A DNA stretch of 64,000 nucleotides from Proteobacteria bacterium UBA2383 (GCA_002343485.1 DDST01000138.1:48821-112820); one strand, 5' to 3'; positions 19,173 to 29,656 are shown, counted from the first letter of the stretch. The notes: generated by a model not told the origin, from the sequence alone. Numbers and translations are program-made.

Positions 19173-21065
19173 CTACTCGCCAGTATTCTGGCGAGATGAG
19201 CGGCGTTTGAGATGAATCAACAGCAGGGAAACTGCAGCAGGAGTTACTCCCGGAACGCGACCGGCCTGGCCCAAGGTCTGGGGCCGATGGCGGTCTAGCT
19301 TCTCTCGCACTTCCCGCGATAGACCATGAACTGCGGTATAGTCCAAATCGGCCGGAAGCACCAGCTCTTCATGACGGCGCTGCCGTTCGATCTCTTCGCG
19401 TTGCCGCTCGATGTAGCCGGCATACTTGGCTTGAATTTCCACCTGCTCGGCGACCTGGGGATCGGCGACGCTGGGACCGATGCCGGGTAGGCGCATTAAT
19501 CCCGCATAACTGACTTCGGGCCGGCGTAGTAGCTCCGCAGCGCGACTTTCCCTCGCCAGCGGGCCTTGTAAGACCTGTTGTATGTCATTTTCAGTAAGTT
19601 GGCCCGGACGCACCCATAATGCACGTAACCGCTGATTTTCTTGCTCAATCGCTTCACGTTTGGTTTCGAATGCCTGCCAGCGTTCATCATCGACCAGTCC
19701 CAGCCGGCGTCCTATTTCAGTCAGACGCAAGTCGGCATTGTCCTCACGCAACAACAAGCGGTGTTCGGCGCGACTGGTAAACATCCGGTAGGGTTCCGTA
19801 GCGCCCCGGGTGACGAGATCATCGATCAAGACGCCGAGATAAGCCTCATCGCGATTCGGCCACCATGGCGCTTCAGCGCGGACATACCGTCCAGCATTAA
19901 TCCCGGCTAGCAAGCCTTGCGCAGCGGCTTCCTCATAACCCGTGGTGCCATTAATCTGCCCGGCGAAGAACAAACCTTGAACGGAGCGGGTTTGCAAAGA
20001 GTAGTCGAGATCACGCGGATCGAAAAAATCATATTCAATCGCATAGCCAGGCCGGGTGATATGGGCATTCTCTAAGCCTTTCATCGAACGCACCAGTTGA
20101 TATTGAATGTCAAACGGCAGGCTGGTGGAGATGCCATTGGGATAAAATTCGTGAGTCTGCAAACCTTCCGGCTCTAGAAAAATCTGATGGGAGTTCTTGC
20201 TGGCAAAGCGGTGAATTTTGTCCTCAATCGATGGGCAATAGCGTGGGCCAATACCTTCAATCACCCCGGTGTACATCGGCGAGCGATCCAGACCGCTGCG
20301 AATGATGTCATGGGTTCGTTCATTGGTATGAGTGATCCAGCAGGAGATCTGCTGCGGGTGTTCAGCAACCGAGCCAAGATAAGAAAACACGGGACAGGGT
20401 TCATCGCCGGGCTGTTCAGTCAATTGTGTGAAATCAATGCTGAGCCCATCTAGCCGGGGTGGAGTACCCGTTTTGAGCCGGCCTGCACGCAAGGGTAATT
20501 CCCGCAAGCGTGCTGCTAAAGCGTTAGAAGGAGGGTCGCCGGCCCGGCCACCTTCGTAATTTGTCAGCCCGACATGAATGCGCCCGGCCAGAAACGTGCC
20601 TGCGGTTAGCACTACTGCCCTTGCGGCGAAACGGATGCCTGTTTGGGTGATAACTCCGGTAACCCGGCTGCCTTCGACGATCAGATCAGCGGCGGCCTGC
20701 TGAAATACCCGCAGATGAGGTTGGTTTTCAATCAGCATTCGTACGGCTGACCGGTAGAGCGCCCGATCGGCCTGGCAACGGGTAGCACGTACCGCAGGTC
20801 CTTTGCGGCTGTTCAGAATACGGAATTGAATGCCTGCCTGGTCGGCAGCCCGTGCCATAACGCCGCCGAGCGCATCAACTTCCTTGACCAGATGACCTTT
20901 ACCAATACCACCAATCGCTGGGTTACAACTCATGGCGCCTACAGTTTCGATTGTATGGGTTAGCAGCAGAGTGTTTAGACCCATGCGCGCCGTGGCCATG
21001 CACGCTTCCGTACCTGCGTGGCCACCACCAATCACGATTACATCAAAAGTTTCAGAATAGTGCAT
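19173..21065 (-). CDS. mnmG: tRNA uridine-5-carboxymethylaminomethyl modification enzyme MnmG
   Basis: A 630-residue FAD-dependent protein, standard length, that with MnmE modifies the wobble uridine of tRNAs. It has the N-terminal Rossmann motif [11 protein letters not shown], the conserved [30 protein letters not shown] and [21 protein letters not shown], plus the helical C-terminal MnmE-binding domain. The gidB/parAB genes that often follow are absent. A perfect 8-bp hairpin (CTCGCCAG / CTGGCGAG, 19176-19195) covers the last codons but has no T-tract after it. Confidence 0.97.
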   Translation of the reverse strand: MHYSETFDVIVIGGGHAGTEACMATARMGLNTLLLTHTIETVGAMSCNPAIGGIGKGHLVKEVDALGGVMARAADQAGIQFRILNSRKGPAVRATRCQADRALYRSAVRMLIENQPHLRVFQQAAADLIVEGSRVTGVITQTGIRFAARAVVLTAGTFLAGRIHVGLTNYEGGRAGDPPSNALAARLRELPLRAGRLKTGTPPRLDGLSIDFTQLTEQPGDEPCPVFSYLGSVAEHPQQISCWITHTNERTHDIIRSGLDRSPMYTGVIEGIGPRYCPSIEDKIHRFASKNSHQIFLEPEGLQTHEFYPNGISTSLPFDIQYQLVRSMKGLENAHITRPGYAIEYDFFDPRDLDYSLQTRSVQGLFFAGQINGTTGYEEAAAQGLLAGINAGRYVRAEAPWWPNRDEAYLGVLIDDLVTRGATEPYRMFTSRAEHRLLLREDNADLRLTEIGRRLGLVDDERWQAFETKREAIEQENQRLRALWVRPGQLTENDIQQVLQGPLARESRAAELLRRPEVSYAGLMRLPGIGPSVADPQVAEQVEIQAKYAGYIERQREEIERQRRHEELVLPADLDYTAVHGLSREVREKLDRHRPQTLGQAGRVPGVTPAAVSLLLIHLKRRSSRQNTGE

Positions 21066-21250
21066 GAGATGAATAATGTAGGAATGAGAGTAAAGATTAG
21101 GATGTTAAGTTTGTTAATGCCTAAAAGGAATAAATATATAGATATCTATTTCTTTTGGATTTATAAGTACCCTGCTAAATTCTACAGCTAAACAGTCAGA
21201 CATTCCGGCTCTTATTTTTCCAACCTGCCATCATGACAAGGAACCCTAAG

Positions 21251-21988
21251 ATGAATCCGGCACAGACGCAGACTCTTTATCAACAGCCCGTCGATCAGCC
21301 GTGGTTCGATCTGGAAGCGATGAACCGTGAATTGGAAGCGGTGTCTGCCGAGCAGCGTGTGGCATGGGCGTTGGAAAATTTTTCCAGCCGGATCGTAATG
21401 ACCTCCAGCTTTGGCGCACAGTCAGCGGTCTGTTTGCATATGGTCACCCAGCAATGGCCGGAAATTCCCGTTTTACTGGTCGATACCGGTTATCTGTTCC
21501 CGGAGACCTACCATTTTATTGACGAGTTGACCGAACGGTTGTCCCTTAATCTCCATATTCACCGCGCCCAATACAGCCCGGCTTGGCAAGAGGCTCGTTA
21601 CGGCAAGCTCTGGGAGCAGGGGGTAGAGGGGATCAATCGCTACAACCAGTTGAACAAAGTTGAACCGATGCAACGAGCGCTTCGCGATCTTGGTGTGGGA
21701 GCTTGGATTTCCGGTTTGCGGCGGCAGCAAGCCAAGAGCCGTCAGCATCTCGATGTACTGTTATGGCGTAATGGCCGCTGCAAAATTCACCCGGTGATCG
21801 ATTGGACTGATCGCGACATTTACCGCTACCTTAGCAAATACGAACTGCCTTATCACCCGCTCTGGGAGCAAGGTTATGTCTCTATCGGTGATGTACATAC
21901 TAGCCATCGGTTAGTGGATGGCATGAGCCCGGAAGATACCCGTTTTTTTGGTCTCAAACGCGAGTGCGGTTTGCACGAGCACGTTTAA
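21251..21988 (+). CDS. cysH: Phosphoadenylyl-sulfate reductase (thioredoxin)
   Basis: A 245-residue PAPS reductase of assimilatory sulfate reduction. The N-type PP-loop region [41 protein letters not shown] and the C-terminal catalytic ECGLHEHV (Cys239) are all present. The paired Cys motifs that bind the 4Fe-4S cluster in APS-type reductases are absent, so PAPS is the likely substrate. The ATG at 21251 is chosen because AAGGA lies 8 nt upstream; an in-frame ATG at 21233 has no such site. Monocistronic and convergent with the Sco gene. Confidence 0.95.
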   Translation: MNPAQTQTLYQQPVDQPWFDLEAMNRELEAVSAEQRVAWALENFSSRIVMTSSFGAQSAVCLHMVTQQWPEIPVLLVDTGYLFPETYHFIDELTERLSLNLHIHRAQYSPAWQEARYGKLWEQGVEGINRYNQLNKVEPMQRALRDLGVGAWISGLRRQQAKSRQHLDVLLWRNGRCKIHPVIDWTDRDIYRYLSKYELPYHPLWEQGYVSIGDVHTSHRLVDGMSPEDTRFFGLKRECGLHEHV

Positions 21989-22000
21989 GGCTAGAAAGGG

Positions 22001-22687
22001 TTATTTATTATAGGCTGCATCGTATTCGAGAATCTTCCGGAAATCGGCAGCCATAATTTCCGGTTTGTCGTCGGTAAAGACCGCGCGCAATCGAATCTGC
22101 GGATCGATAAGCATCACAGTTGATGAATGATCAACCGTGTAATTCCCTTCTGGCGCATCAGGAATCTTGTAATAAACGCCGAACTGCCGGGCCAGCCCAG
22201 CCAATTGTTCCGGCGTCCCCGTAGCACCTTGAAACCGAGGGTTGAAATAAGCTGCATACTGTCCCAAACGTTCGGGTGTATCCCGGTCCGGGTCAACGGA
22301 AATCAACAGGTAAGCATTATTTTGATCCAGATTTTCTTGCGCCAGGATCTTCTGCGTTTTATTCAGTTCCAGTAACGCTAAGGGACAGACATCCGGGCAA
22401 AATGTGTAACCAAAATATAGAAAAGTCCACTTTCCACGCCAGCGTTCCTTATTGAACTGTTGCCCATTCTGGTCGATCAGTGTGAAATCTTCGACCGGTT
22501 TGGGAGGCACCAAGAAGATACCGGCAATAGCCGGTGGTTCAATACGATTAGGGATGAATTCGAAGTTCAGCCATAAACCTAGGCCGAACGCTAGTATTCC
22601 TGCCGACAGCACCAGCAGCATTTTTCTGCGGGGCGTGAGGGGTCGGGTAGTAATGTCAAAACGGCCTTTTGCGTTCAAGGGTTGCAT
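22001..22687 (-). CDS. Sco1/SenC copper chaperone
   Basis: A 228-residue thioredoxin-fold protein with a single N-terminal membrane anchor (about residues 22-45). The copper-binding CxxxC is in FGYTFCPDVCPLALLE and the distal His in YTVDHSSTVMLID. Sco proteins deliver copper to the CuA site of cytochrome oxidase. It follows the PCu(A)C gene with a 6-bp gap, so they form a copper-delivery operon; no oxidase subunit gene is in the window. Confidence 0.94.
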   Translation of the reverse strand: MQPLNAKGRFDITTRPLTPRRKMLLVLSAGILAFGLGLWLNFEFIPNRIEPPAIAGIFLVPPKPVEDFTLIDQNGQQFNKERWRGKWTFLYFGYTFCPDVCPLALLELNKTQKILAQENLDQNNAYLLISVDPDRDTPERLGQYAAYFNPRFQGATGTPEQLAGLARQFGVYYKIPDAPEGNYTVDHSSTVMLIDPQIRLRAVFTDDKPEIMAADFRKILEYDAAYNK

Positions 22688-22693
22688 TGTGCG

Positions 22694-23179
22694 CTAATCG
22701 GAGTGGTGGTGATGAGCATGGCCGCTGCCGGGAGCCGTTCCTGCATCCTTCCCGCGCACCATAACTTGAACCAGGATTGTGCCAGCGTTCTCGAAACGCA
22801 AGGTCAGCGGAAAAGTTTGGCCTGCGGTCAAGGGTTGCTTCAGACCGATTAACATGATGTGAAACCCCCCCGGTTGCAGCATTGTGGATTGACCGGGAGC
22901 TACTTCAATCATTTCGACCTTACGCATTTTAGCGACGTGGTTCTCCATGAGATGGGTATGCAGCTCAATGGTTTCTGCCACCTCGCTTGAACCTTCCAAC
23001 AAGCGGTCAGCCGCTGGCCCCGTATTGGTCAGCATCATGTACGCAGCACCATTGGTGACGGCCGGAGGACTTTCGCGCGCCCAAGGTCCGGTAATTTGGA
23101 TGGTCCCTGGTTCAGCGGCTAGAACGGGCATTCCCAAGATGAGGCAAAAAATCAAGAATAATCGAGTCATTATTTTCAT
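22694..23179 (-). CDS. Periplasmic copper chaperone PCu(A)C
   Basis: A 161-residue protein with a cleavable signal peptide (MKIMTRLFLIFCLILG...VLAAEP). The copper motif H-x10-M-x21-H-x-M is exactly present, from the His of ELHTHLMENHV to HIML. The C-terminus GHAHHHHSD is an extra His-rich metal-binding tail. It loads copper for CuA assembly with Sco. The ATG at 23179 replaces the longer TTG start at 23194, which lies inside the palindrome region. Confidence 0.93.
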   Translation of the reverse strand: MKIMTRLFLIFCLILGMPVLAAEPGTIQITGPWARESPPAVTNGAAYMMLTNTGPAADRLLEGSSEVAETIELHTHLMENHVAKMRKVEMIEVAPGQSTMLQPGGFHIMLIGLKQPLTAGQTFPLTLRFENAGTILVQVMVRGKDAGTAPGSGHAHHHHSD

Positions 23180-23193
23180 TGAATTGCTGCTCA

Positions 23194-23207
23194 AGATAAC
23201 GTTATCT
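23194..23207. promoter_or_regulatory. Palindrome AGATAACGTTATCT upstream of PCu(A)C
   Basis: A perfect 14-bp palindrome ending 14 bp before the PCu(A)C start codon, so a bound protein could block transcription or ribosome access. It shares ATAACGTTAT with the site at 9275 upstream of cytochrome c5. Confidence 0.35.
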
Positions 23208-23363
23208 GTAAGTTAGATTAAAATCATACCGGGTTTTCTGAAAAAAATCCGGATTCAAGGCACCCTATGTCTGGCCGGCTTTCCGGTGCCGCTTCCGGAA
23301 AAGATTTAAAGATAATAATGGGTGTGTCAGACAATACGGCAATACGGGCTTGGGACAGAGAAA

Positions 23364-23726
23364 TCAGCTCAACAGAATCAGCAGCCAGACCACGGCAGCG
23401 TTTAGCAAGGCCATAAACACCGCTGCTGAGCCGATATCCTTGGCGCGACCAGACAGTTCATGATGCTCTGGGCCGATACGATCGATGGCAGCTTCGATAC
23501 CGGTGTTGAGTAATTCGACGATCACGATCAGCAACAGGCTGCCGATGAGCAGCGATCGCTCCACTGCATTATTGCCGAGCCATAGCGCTAATGGCGTCAT
23601 AATCGCGCAAAGCAATCCTTCTTGGCGGAATGCTTCCTCATTGCGCCAGGCAGCTCTCAATCCAGCCCAGGAGTAGCCGGTCGCATTGACCAGCCGGCGC
23701 CAGCCAGTGTGTTGTTGGAAAGCCAT
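23364..23726 (-). CDS. dgkA: Diacylglycerol kinase
   Basis: A 120-residue integral-membrane enzyme that recycles diacylglycerol to phosphatidic acid. It shows the DgkA pattern: ATGYSWAGLRAAWRNEEAFRQE, three membrane helices, and the active-site stretch VELLNTGIEAAIDRIG followed by LSGRAKDIGSAAV. The gene starts 6 bp after the gcvPB stop, so it may be co-transcribed with it. Confidence 0.96.
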   Translation of the reverse strand: MAFQQHTGWRRLVNATGYSWAGLRAAWRNEEAFRQEGLLCAIMTPLALWLGNNAVERSLLIGSLLLIVIVELLNTGIEAAIDRIGPEHHELSGRAKDIGSAAVFMALLNAAVVWLLILLS

Positions 23727-23732
23727 GACTGC

Positions 23733-25190
23733 TCAGGACTCGCTGGCTGGATGCCAAGCCAGATCCATGTCGCGGGCGGCCCGTACCTCATCCAAACGGC
23801 GCACCGGTCGATGATGCGGGGCGCCCTTGACCAGATCGGGGCTGGTTTCCGCTTCCTGTTGAATTTGCCGCATCGCGGCGATGAAGCCATCCAGTTCCTC
23901 TTTGCACTCGGTTTCGGTGGGTTCGATCAGCAAGCACTCTGGCACTAGCATTGGAAAATATGTGGTTGGCGCGTGATAGCCGAGATCGAGCAATCGCTTA
24001 GCAAAGTCCATAGCGGTGATGCCCAGGGTCTTAGCCTGGCGCTTAAGGGTGATGATGAATTCATGGCTGGCTCGCCGTTGCGGGAAAGCAGGATCGAATC
24101 CAGCCTTCACCAGCTCTGCCATCAGGTAGTTGGCGTTCAAGGCCGAATAATCAGCAACCCGGCCCATGCCAGCCCGGCCTAGCATCCGGGCGTAAACATA
24201 GGCGCGTAAGATAACCCCGGCATTGCCCATAAACGCCGATAACGGGCCAATGCTCTGCTGGCAGTCAACCTCGCTGAGCCAGTGGTAATGCTCGCCTTTC
24301 TTAGCGGCCCGTGGTACCGGCAAGAAAGGTTCCAGCCGGGCGTTGGCCGCCACCGGTCCCGAGCCGGGACCGCCACCGCCGTGTGGGGTGGCAAAGGTTT
24401 TATGCAAATTCATGTGCATCACGTCAAAGCCCATGTCGCCGGGCCGGGCCTTGCCGAGAATAGCGTTGAGGTTGGCGCCGTCGTAGTAGAGCAGGCCGCC
24501 GGCATTGTGAACGATGGCAGCGATCTCGGTGATATGGCGCTCGAATACGCCTAGCGTCGAGGGATTAGTCAGCATCAGCCCGGCGGTTTGTGGCCCGGCC
24601 ACTTGGCGCAAGGTGGCGAGATCAACATTGCCATGCACATCGGTGGGAATTTCCCGGACGGTGAAACCACACATGATGGCAGTGGCAGGATTGGTGCCAT
24701 GCGCCGCGTCGGGAATCAGGATTTCCCGGCGCGCGTGATCGTTATGCGCGACATGATAGGCACGAATCATCGCTACCCCAGCAAACTCGCCCTGGGCGCC
24801 AGCCATGGGCGTCAGCGAGACCGCGTGCATCCCAGTCACTTCCCGCAGCATTTCCTGCAACTCATACAGGCAGGCTAGAAAACCTTGGCTGATGCTCTCC
24901 GGCGCCAGCGGGTGACGGTTCAGAAAACCGGGCAGCGAGGCCAGCCGGTGGCAGGCTCGCGGGTTGTACTTCATAGTGCAGGAACCGAGCGGGTAGAAAT
25001 GGGTATCGATGGAGAAATTCTTCTGTGACAGACGGGTATAGTGACGCACGGCCTGAAGTTCTGAAACTTCTGGCAGGGGGGCGGGCTTAGTGCGGCGCAG
25101 ATTGATCGGCAGGCCGGACAAGGCTTCGCTGGGAGCAGTGGCGGGGATAACACCTTGCCGGCCAGGCCGGGATTGGTCGAAAATTAGCAT
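23733..25190 (-). CDS. gcvPB: Glycine dehydrogenase (decarboxylating) subunit 2
   Basis: A 485-residue PLP-dependent subunit of two-subunit glycine decarboxylase P-protein. The PLP-binding Lys is in [33 protein letters not shown] and [11 protein letters not shown] are conserved. It should need GcvPA, GcvT and GcvH, but none is adjacent; the next upstream gene is DUF3501, 211 bp away. Just before the ATG the coding strand reads CACCTCC, the sequence of the 16S anti-Shine-Dalgarno itself, and no normal ribosome-binding site is visible. The start fits the family N-terminus ([11 protein letters not shown]). Confidence 0.95.
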   Translation of the reverse strand: MLIFDQSRPGRQGVIPATAPSEALSGLPINLRRTKPAPLPEVSELQAVRHYTRLSQKNFSIDTHFYPLGSCTMKYNPRACHRLASLPGFLNRHPLAPESISQGFLACLYELQEMLREVTGMHAVSLTPMAGAQGEFAGVAMIRAYHVAHNDHARREILIPDAAHGTNPATAIMCGFTVREIPTDVHGNVDLATLRQVAGPQTAGLMLTNPSTLGVFERHITEIAAIVHNAGGLLYYDGANLNAILGKARPGDMGFDVMHMNLHKTFATPHGGGGPGSGPVAANARLEPFLPVPRAAKKGEHYHWLSEVDCQQSIGPLSAFMGNAGVILRAYVYARMLGRAGMGRVADYSALNANYLMAELVKAGFDPAFPQRRASHEFIITLKRQAKTLGITAMDFAKRLLDLGYHAPTTYFPMLVPECLLIEPTETECKEELDGFIAAMRQIQQEAETSPDLVKGAPHHRPVRRLDEVRAARDMDLAWHPASES

Positions 25191-25301
25191 AGGGAGGTGT
25201 CCATTCAGGTTAGGAGAACATTTAATTCATTTGGCAAAGTTAGTAAAAAGTAATCGCTGTTCTCAATAGATATCAATCCATAATACCAAATCCCGATACG
25301 T

Positions 25302-25341
25302 AAAAACCCGCTTGCAGGCGATGATCAAGCAAAACCGCGGG
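25302..25341 (-). terminator. Likely terminator of the rubrerythrin/DUF3501 operon
   Basis: On the minus strand CCCGC pairs with GCGGG, with a possible inner TTGC/GCAA extension, and TTTTT follows immediately. It lies about 60 bp past the DUF3501 stop. Confidence 0.5.
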
Positions 25342-25400
25342 CAAGCAGATTTTTTATCAACTAATTGATTTAGTTGAATTATTTTACAAAACCTCTAATT

Positions 25401-25985
25401 CTATGCCAGATCGGTCAGCAGCGACAGCCGTAGACTCTCGGGTATTGCTGGAATTTCGGCGGCGTATTCTGGGTGACTGGCGCCGATACCCAAGGGCGCT
25501 CCCCCTTTTAACTGGCGCTGCATTTCCGGTGTGAGTTCGAAGCGCAGAAAATGCACAGCACTGGTTTTTTCGTCATTTTCCCGCTCTAAATCTTCATCAG
25601 CGATTGCAAATATGCGCTCGCACCCTTCCACTTGGACCCAGATCGCATCCTCGATTCCTTTTAGGTGGGTGAGCATGTATCTCCGTTCTTCAAAGTCTGG
25701 ATATTCGATGAGTAGCGTAGCCTTGAAATTACTGCCATCCGGCACCAGAGGGTTATACGCTTCCAGCTCACCTTCGATGCCGTCTTCTTCGAAAATTTTT
25801 TCGATCCGCAGCATTTCCTGAATCTGATAGCGAATGGTCAGTTCATCTTCGAAAAGCAGGGTCAGGTGCTTGCCCAGCGCCAGACTGCGATTCTGTTTGT
25901 GAGCGAGCACCCGCTTCCGGAATGTGGGACGTTCCCGAGCGTACTGTTCCAATGACATCAGGCTGTCACGAGTGATGGCTGGCAT
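25401..25985 (-). CDS. DUF3501 family protein
   Basis: A 194-residue protein matching the DUF3501 family pattern: LMSLEQYARERPTFRKRVLA, LLFEDELTIRYQIQEMLR, EAYNPLVPDGSNFKAT. Function unknown. Members are regularly encoded with a rubrerythrin and a heterodisulfide reductase-like Fe-S protein, as here (16 bp after the Fe-S gene), so a role in the same peroxide or redox process is inferred. Confidence 0.9.
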   Translation of the reverse strand: MPAITRDSLMSLEQYARERPTFRKRVLAHKQNRSLALGKHLTLLFEDELTIRYQIQEMLRIEKIFEEDGIEGELEAYNPLVPDGSNFKATLLIEYPDFEERRYMLTHLKGIEDAIWVQVEGCERIFAIADEDLERENDEKTSAVHFLRFELTPEMQRQLKGGAPLGIGASHPEYAAEIPAIPESLRLSLLTDLA

Positions 25986-26001
25986 GGCGGGTCCTCCGCA
26001 G

Positions 26002-27330
26002 TCAAAGCCCGTAGGCGATCCGGATCAGGGAGATGGGATGTTGCTTCTGTGCCGGGGTTTCACCCATGCCCTGACAGATATGGCGACCGGCGATCGCACA
26101 GTCCGAGCTGACGTAATCTGGATTCGCTTCGGCCATTTGCTTGAAGACGGGACGGCCAATCTTCATCGAGGTGTCAAAGTATTCACTCTTTACACCCCAG
26201 GTACCATCGTGGCCGGCACAGCGCTCCACGGTATGGATGGTCGTGTCCGGAATCAATTGCAGCAACTCGCGCGTTTTCTGCCCCAGGTTCTGAACCCGGA
26301 GATGGCAGGGGATGTGGTAAGAAACCGTGCCGAGCGGTTGCTTGAAGTCAGTCTTGAGTAGCCCATCCTTATTACGCAGCGCGAGGTATTCGAATGGATC
26401 GAACATAGCCTCGGCCACCGCCTGAACGTCAGCATCCTCCGGGTAGATCAGCGGCAATTCTTGCTTGAACATCAGAGTACAAGAGGGAATGGCGGTCAAA
26501 ATCGCGTAGCCTTCACGCGCCCGCTTTGCCAGCACCGGAATGTTGGCTTCCTTCAGCCGATTGACTGATTCCAGGTCGCCAAGTTCAAGCTTCGGCATTC
26601 CGCAGCAGGCTTCTTTTTCGACCAGGATGGCGGGAATCTCATTGTGGGCCAGAATCTTTAGCAGGTCGTGGCCAATCCCCGGTTCGTTGTAATTGATGTA
26701 GCAAGTGGAAAAAATCGCTGCCTTGCCGGGGGTGCGTTGGCCGTCGCGTACTGGAAAATGAGCTTCGGCTTGAGCATTGGCACGGAAAGGCTTTGGCGCG
26801 TAGTCAGGAAGCTGGCGGTCACGGTGGACTTTCAGCATTTTATCCATCATGCCGCGCATTGCTTTATTTTTGTTGGTGGCGTTGACCGTTTGCGCCACCA
26901 CGGGAATCGCCAGCAATTTGCCCAAGGCATCGGTGCTGGTCAGCAGCTTGTCCCGGAAGGTAACTTCGCCTTTCTTGAACTTGACCGCCTTGGCCCGCAG
27001 CATCAGGTGCGGAAAATCCAGATTCCAGGGGTGAGGGGGTACATAGGGGCACTTGGTCATGAAGCACACGTCGCAGAGGTAGCATTGATCCACTACCTCC
27101 CCGTATCTGGCTTTCGGAATGCCGTCCACCTCGCCGGTCTCACCTTCATCGATTAGATCGAAAAGCTTAGGGAAAGCATTACACAGGCTGACACAACGCC
27201 GGCAGCCGTGGCAGATATCGAAGACCCGCTCCAATTCGGTGAACAGCGAGCCTTCGTGGTAGTAGTCGGGATTTTTCCAGTCAATGGGATGCCGTCTTGG
27301 CGGCTCCAGATTGCCTTCGCGGACGCTCAT
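26002..27330 (-). CDS. GlpC/HdrD-like Fe-S oxidoreductase
   Basis: A 442-residue protein. Two 4Fe-4S ferredoxin motifs occur near the N-terminus: C40-x2-C43-x2-C46-x3-C50 and C83-x2-C86-x2-C89-x4-C94. Cys-rich CCG-type regions ([32 protein letters not shown]) follow, as in HdrB/GlpC. It has no membrane segment. It probably passes electrons to or from the rubrerythrin encoded 63 bp upstream; this partnership is inferred from recurring gene order. Confidence 0.9.
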   Translation of the reverse strand: MSVREGNLEPPRRHPIDWKNPDYYHEGSLFTELERVFDICHGCRRCVSLCNAFPKLFDLIDEGETGEVDGIPKARYGEVVDQCYLCDVCFMTKCPYVPPHPWNLDFPHLMLRAKAVKFKKGEVTFRDKLLTSTDALGKLLAIPVVAQTVNATNKNKAMRGMMDKMLKVHRDRQLPDYAPKPFRANAQAEAHFPVRDGQRTPGKAAIFSTCYINYNEPGIGHDLLKILAHNEIPAILVEKEACCGMPKLELGDLESVNRLKEANIPVLAKRAREGYAILTAIPSCTLMFKQELPLIYPEDADVQAVAEAMFDPFEYLALRNKDGLLKTDFKQPLGTVSYHIPCHLRVQNLGQKTRELLQLIPDTTIHTVERCAGHDGTWGVKSEYFDTSMKIGRPVFKQMAEANPDYVSSDCAIAGRHICQGMGETPAQKQHPISLIRIAYGL

Positions 27331-27393
27331 GTTAGCCTCTCCTCGGGGTGGCGCTGCGGGGTCAGGGCGGACGTTCGGCCCGCCCCTTTACCT

Positions 27394-27813
27394 TCAGTCG
27401 ACCAGCGCGTCCAGGGCTTTCTGGAAGCGGTTGGCGTGTGAGCGCTCAGCTTTGGCCAGCGTCTCGAACCAGTCAGCGATCTCATCGAAGCCTTCATCCC
27501 GGGCGCTCTTTGCCATGCCCGGATACATGTCAGTGTATTCGTGGGTCTCACCCGCGACCGCTGATTTCAGATTGTCGCGTGAACTGCCAATCGGCAGGCC
27601 CGTGGCCGGATCGCCGACCTGAGCCAGGTAGTCCAGATGACCGTGGGCATGACCCGTTTCGCCTTCTGCCGTCGAGCGGAACAAGGCCGAGACATCATTC
27701 TGACCCTCGACATCGGCCTTATTGGCGAAATACAGGTAGCGGCGATTAGCCTGTGATTCACCAGCGAAAGCGGCTTTTAGGTTTTCTTCGGTCTTGGAGC
27801 CTTTGAGTTGCAT
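27394..27813 (-). CDS. Rubrerythrin (erythrin domain only)
   Basis: A 139-residue four-helix di-iron protein. Iron ligands are in [36 protein letters not shown] and [10 protein letters not shown]. The C-terminal rubredoxin domain of classical rubrerythrin is missing, so electrons must come from a separate donor, plausibly the Fe-S protein downstream. It reduces hydrogen peroxide. First gene of the rubrerythrin/Fe-S/DUF3501 unit. Confidence 0.94.
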   Translation of the reverse strand: MQLKGSKTEENLKAAFAGESQANRRYLYFANKADVEGQNDVSALFRSTAEGETGHAHGHLDYLAQVGDPATGLPIGSSRDNLKSAVAGETHEYTDMYPGMAKSARDEGFDEIADWFETLAKAERSHANRFQKALDALVD

Positions 27814-28054
27814 CGGTAAAGTCCTCTCATTAATGGTGGAAACTAAGGAAGACCTTGATCATCTCAAGGTTAAATAAAGCGTAGTTCGTGTAGGGCCATC
27901 TGGCTAATTGACTTATGCAATGATGCCGATAGCCATTGCTTATCCTGCTGCTTAGTAGCGATGGCGCAAGTCATCATATTGCCCGGCGGAGCTGCCGCGG
28001 ACGGCGCTATCTATCGCGCCGCCGCTTAATTAGACCTGTTAGCTGTGATTTCGC

Positions 28055-29512
28055 TTAAATGGGAACATCGCTTAACGCAATACCCAAAGCATCGGCGATG
28101 CCTTTGCCGTAAGCAGGATCAGCCTTGAGGCAGTGACTGGTATGGCGAATCTGAATCTCGCGCGGTACACCCTCCATGGAACGTGCCGTGTTCTCGAATA
28201 GCACCTGTTGTTGCGCTGGCGTCATCAGGCGGAATAAGGTGCCTGGCTGAGAGTAATAATCTGTGTCTTCGCGGTGGTTCCAATGGTCAGCCGCGCCCTC
28301 CAGTTGCAGCGGTGGCCCGGTAAAATCCGGTTGCTCCTGCCATTCACCGTAACTGTTTGGTTCATAGCCCAGCGTGCTGCCGTGGTTGCCATCGACACGC
28401 ATGGCGCCGTCACGGTGATAGCTGTGTACCGGGCAGCGCGGGGCATTGACCGGAATGAGATGGTGATTCACCCCCAAACGGTAGCGCTGGGCATCGCCGT
28501 AGGAGAACAGACGCCCCTGCAACATCTTGTCAGGAGAGAAGCCGATACCGGGGACAATATTGGCGGGGTTAAAAGCGGATTGCTCCACTTCCGCGAAAAA
28601 GTTTTCTGGATTACGGTTCAGTTCCATCACGCCCACTTCGATCAGCGGATACTCTTTGTGTGGCCACACCTTCGTGAGGTCGAAGGGATGATAGGACACC
28701 TTCGCAGCGTCGGCTTCCGGCATGATCTGCACCTTAAGCGTCCATTTTGGGAAATCGCCCTTTTCGATGCGCTCATAGAGATCACGCTGATGGCTTTCGC
28801 GATCTTTGCCGATTATTGCTTCGGCTTCTCCATCCGTCAGATTCCGGATGCCTTGCTGCGATTTGAAGTGAAACTTGACCCAGTAACGCTCCTTCTTCGC
28901 ATTGATAAAGCTAAAGGTGTGGCTGCCAAAGCCGTGCATGTGACGGTAAGTCGCCGGGATACCGCGGTCGCTCATGACGATGGTGATCTGGTGCAGTGCT
29001 TCCGGTAGCGAGGTCCAGAAATCCCAATTGTTCTTTGCACTGCGCATATTGGTGCGCGGGTCGCGTTTCACGGCATGGTTCAGGTCGGGGAATTTCAGCG
29101 GATCGCGCAGGAAGAAGACGGGCGTGTTATTACCGACCAGATCCCAATTGCCTTCCTCAGTATAAAATTTCACTGCAAAACCGCGAATATCGCGTTCCGC
29201 ATCGGCGGCTCCGCGCTCTCCAGCAACGGTGGTGAAGCGTGCAAATAACCCGGTTTGTTTGCCAACCTGGGAAAAAATCTTCGCCCGCGTGTACTGTGTA
29301 ATGTCATTGGTGACGGTGAACGTACCGTACGCACCGGAACCTTTCGCATGCATACGTCGCTCGGGGATTACTTCACGGTCAAAATGGGCAAGTTTTTCTA
29401 GGAACCAGACATCTTGCAACAATTGCGGACCGCGCGGCCCTGCGGTCATCACATTTTGGTTATGGACGACAGGACATCCGGCATTGGTGGTCAGTTTCTT
29501 TTGATCGCTCAT
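28055..29512 (-). CDS. katA: Monofunctional haem catalase
   Basis: A 485-residue small-subunit (clade 3 type) catalase that splits hydrogen peroxide. The catalytic His is in [15 protein letters not shown], the distal-side Asn region in [13 protein letters not shown], the conserved [14 protein letters not shown], and the haem-ligand Tyr in [15 protein letters not shown]. The start ATG follows TAAGGAG, where the TAA is the stop of the upstream 31-codon ORF, so coupling is likely. A possible OxyR site lies upstream at 29718. Confidence 0.97.
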   Translation of the reverse strand: MSDQKKLTTNAGCPVVHNQNVMTAGPRGPQLLQDVWFLEKLAHFDREVIPERRMHAKGSGAYGTFTVTNDITQYTRAKIFSQVGKQTGLFARFTTVAGERGAADAERDIRGFAVKFYTEEGNWDLVGNNTPVFFLRDPLKFPDLNHAVKRDPRTNMRSAKNNWDFWTSLPEALHQITIVMSDRGIPATYRHMHGFGSHTFSFINAKKERYWVKFHFKSQQGIRNLTDGEAEAIIGKDRESHQRDLYERIEKGDFPKWTLKVQIMPEADAAKVSYHPFDLTKVWPHKEYPLIEVGVMELNRNPENFFAEVEQSAFNPANIVPGIGFSPDKMLQGRLFSYGDAQRYRLGVNHHLIPVNAPRCPVHSYHRDGAMRVDGNHGSTLGYEPNSYGEWQEQPDFTGPPLQLEGAADHWNHREDTDYYSQPGTLFRLMTPAQQQVLFENTARSMEGVPREIQIRHTSHCLKADPAYGKGIADALGIALSDVPI

Positions 29513-29523
29513 GAATGTTCTCC

Positions 29524-29619
29524 TTAATTATTATTTATCAATAAGTTATTGTTAAAAATAGCATCGGTGATAGACACGGCACCGGCAACAACAGTAATGA
29601 GAATCTTTGTTTCGGACAT
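29524..29619 (-). CDS. 31-residue small ORF upstream of katA
   Basis: A 31-codon ORF ([20 protein letters not shown], then an Asn-rich end) with a near-ideal Shine-Dalgarno AAGGAG at 29628-29633, 8 nt before the ATG. Its TAA stop forms part of the katA ribosome-binding site (TAAGGAG). The N-terminal half is hydrophobic, possibly a single membrane helix. A perfect GGCAAG-TGAT-CTTGCC hairpin lies 7 nt upstream of its ribosome-binding site. It could be a small protein or a translational leader for katA; no family is recognised. Confidence 0.6.
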   Translation of the reverse strand: MSETKILITVVAGAVSITDAIFNNNLLINNN

Positions 29620-29640
29620 ACGTTAGACTCCTTACGATGA

Positions 29641-29656
29641 GGCAAGTGATCTTGCC
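29641..29656 (-). promoter_or_regulatory. Hairpin in the 5' leader of the katA unit
   Basis: A perfect 6-bp inverted repeat GGCAAG / CTTGCC with a TGAT loop, 7 nt before the small ORF's Shine-Dalgarno on the minus strand. It could stabilise or regulate the mRNA leader. Confidence 0.4.

Noticed and set aside
19176..19195. Terminator at the end of mnmG
   Set aside because: The hairpin is perfect but overlaps the last codons and is not followed by a T-tract.
25191..25400. Glycine riboswitch upstream of gcvPB
   Set aside because: I looked for the paired aptamer core before gcvPB and saw only a terminator-like stem and AT-rich sequence.
27958..28030. Short plus-strand ORF between rubrerythrin and catalase
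   Set aside because: Only about 22 codons, no ribosome-binding site; the region probably holds only the rubrerythrin promoter and the catalase 3' end.
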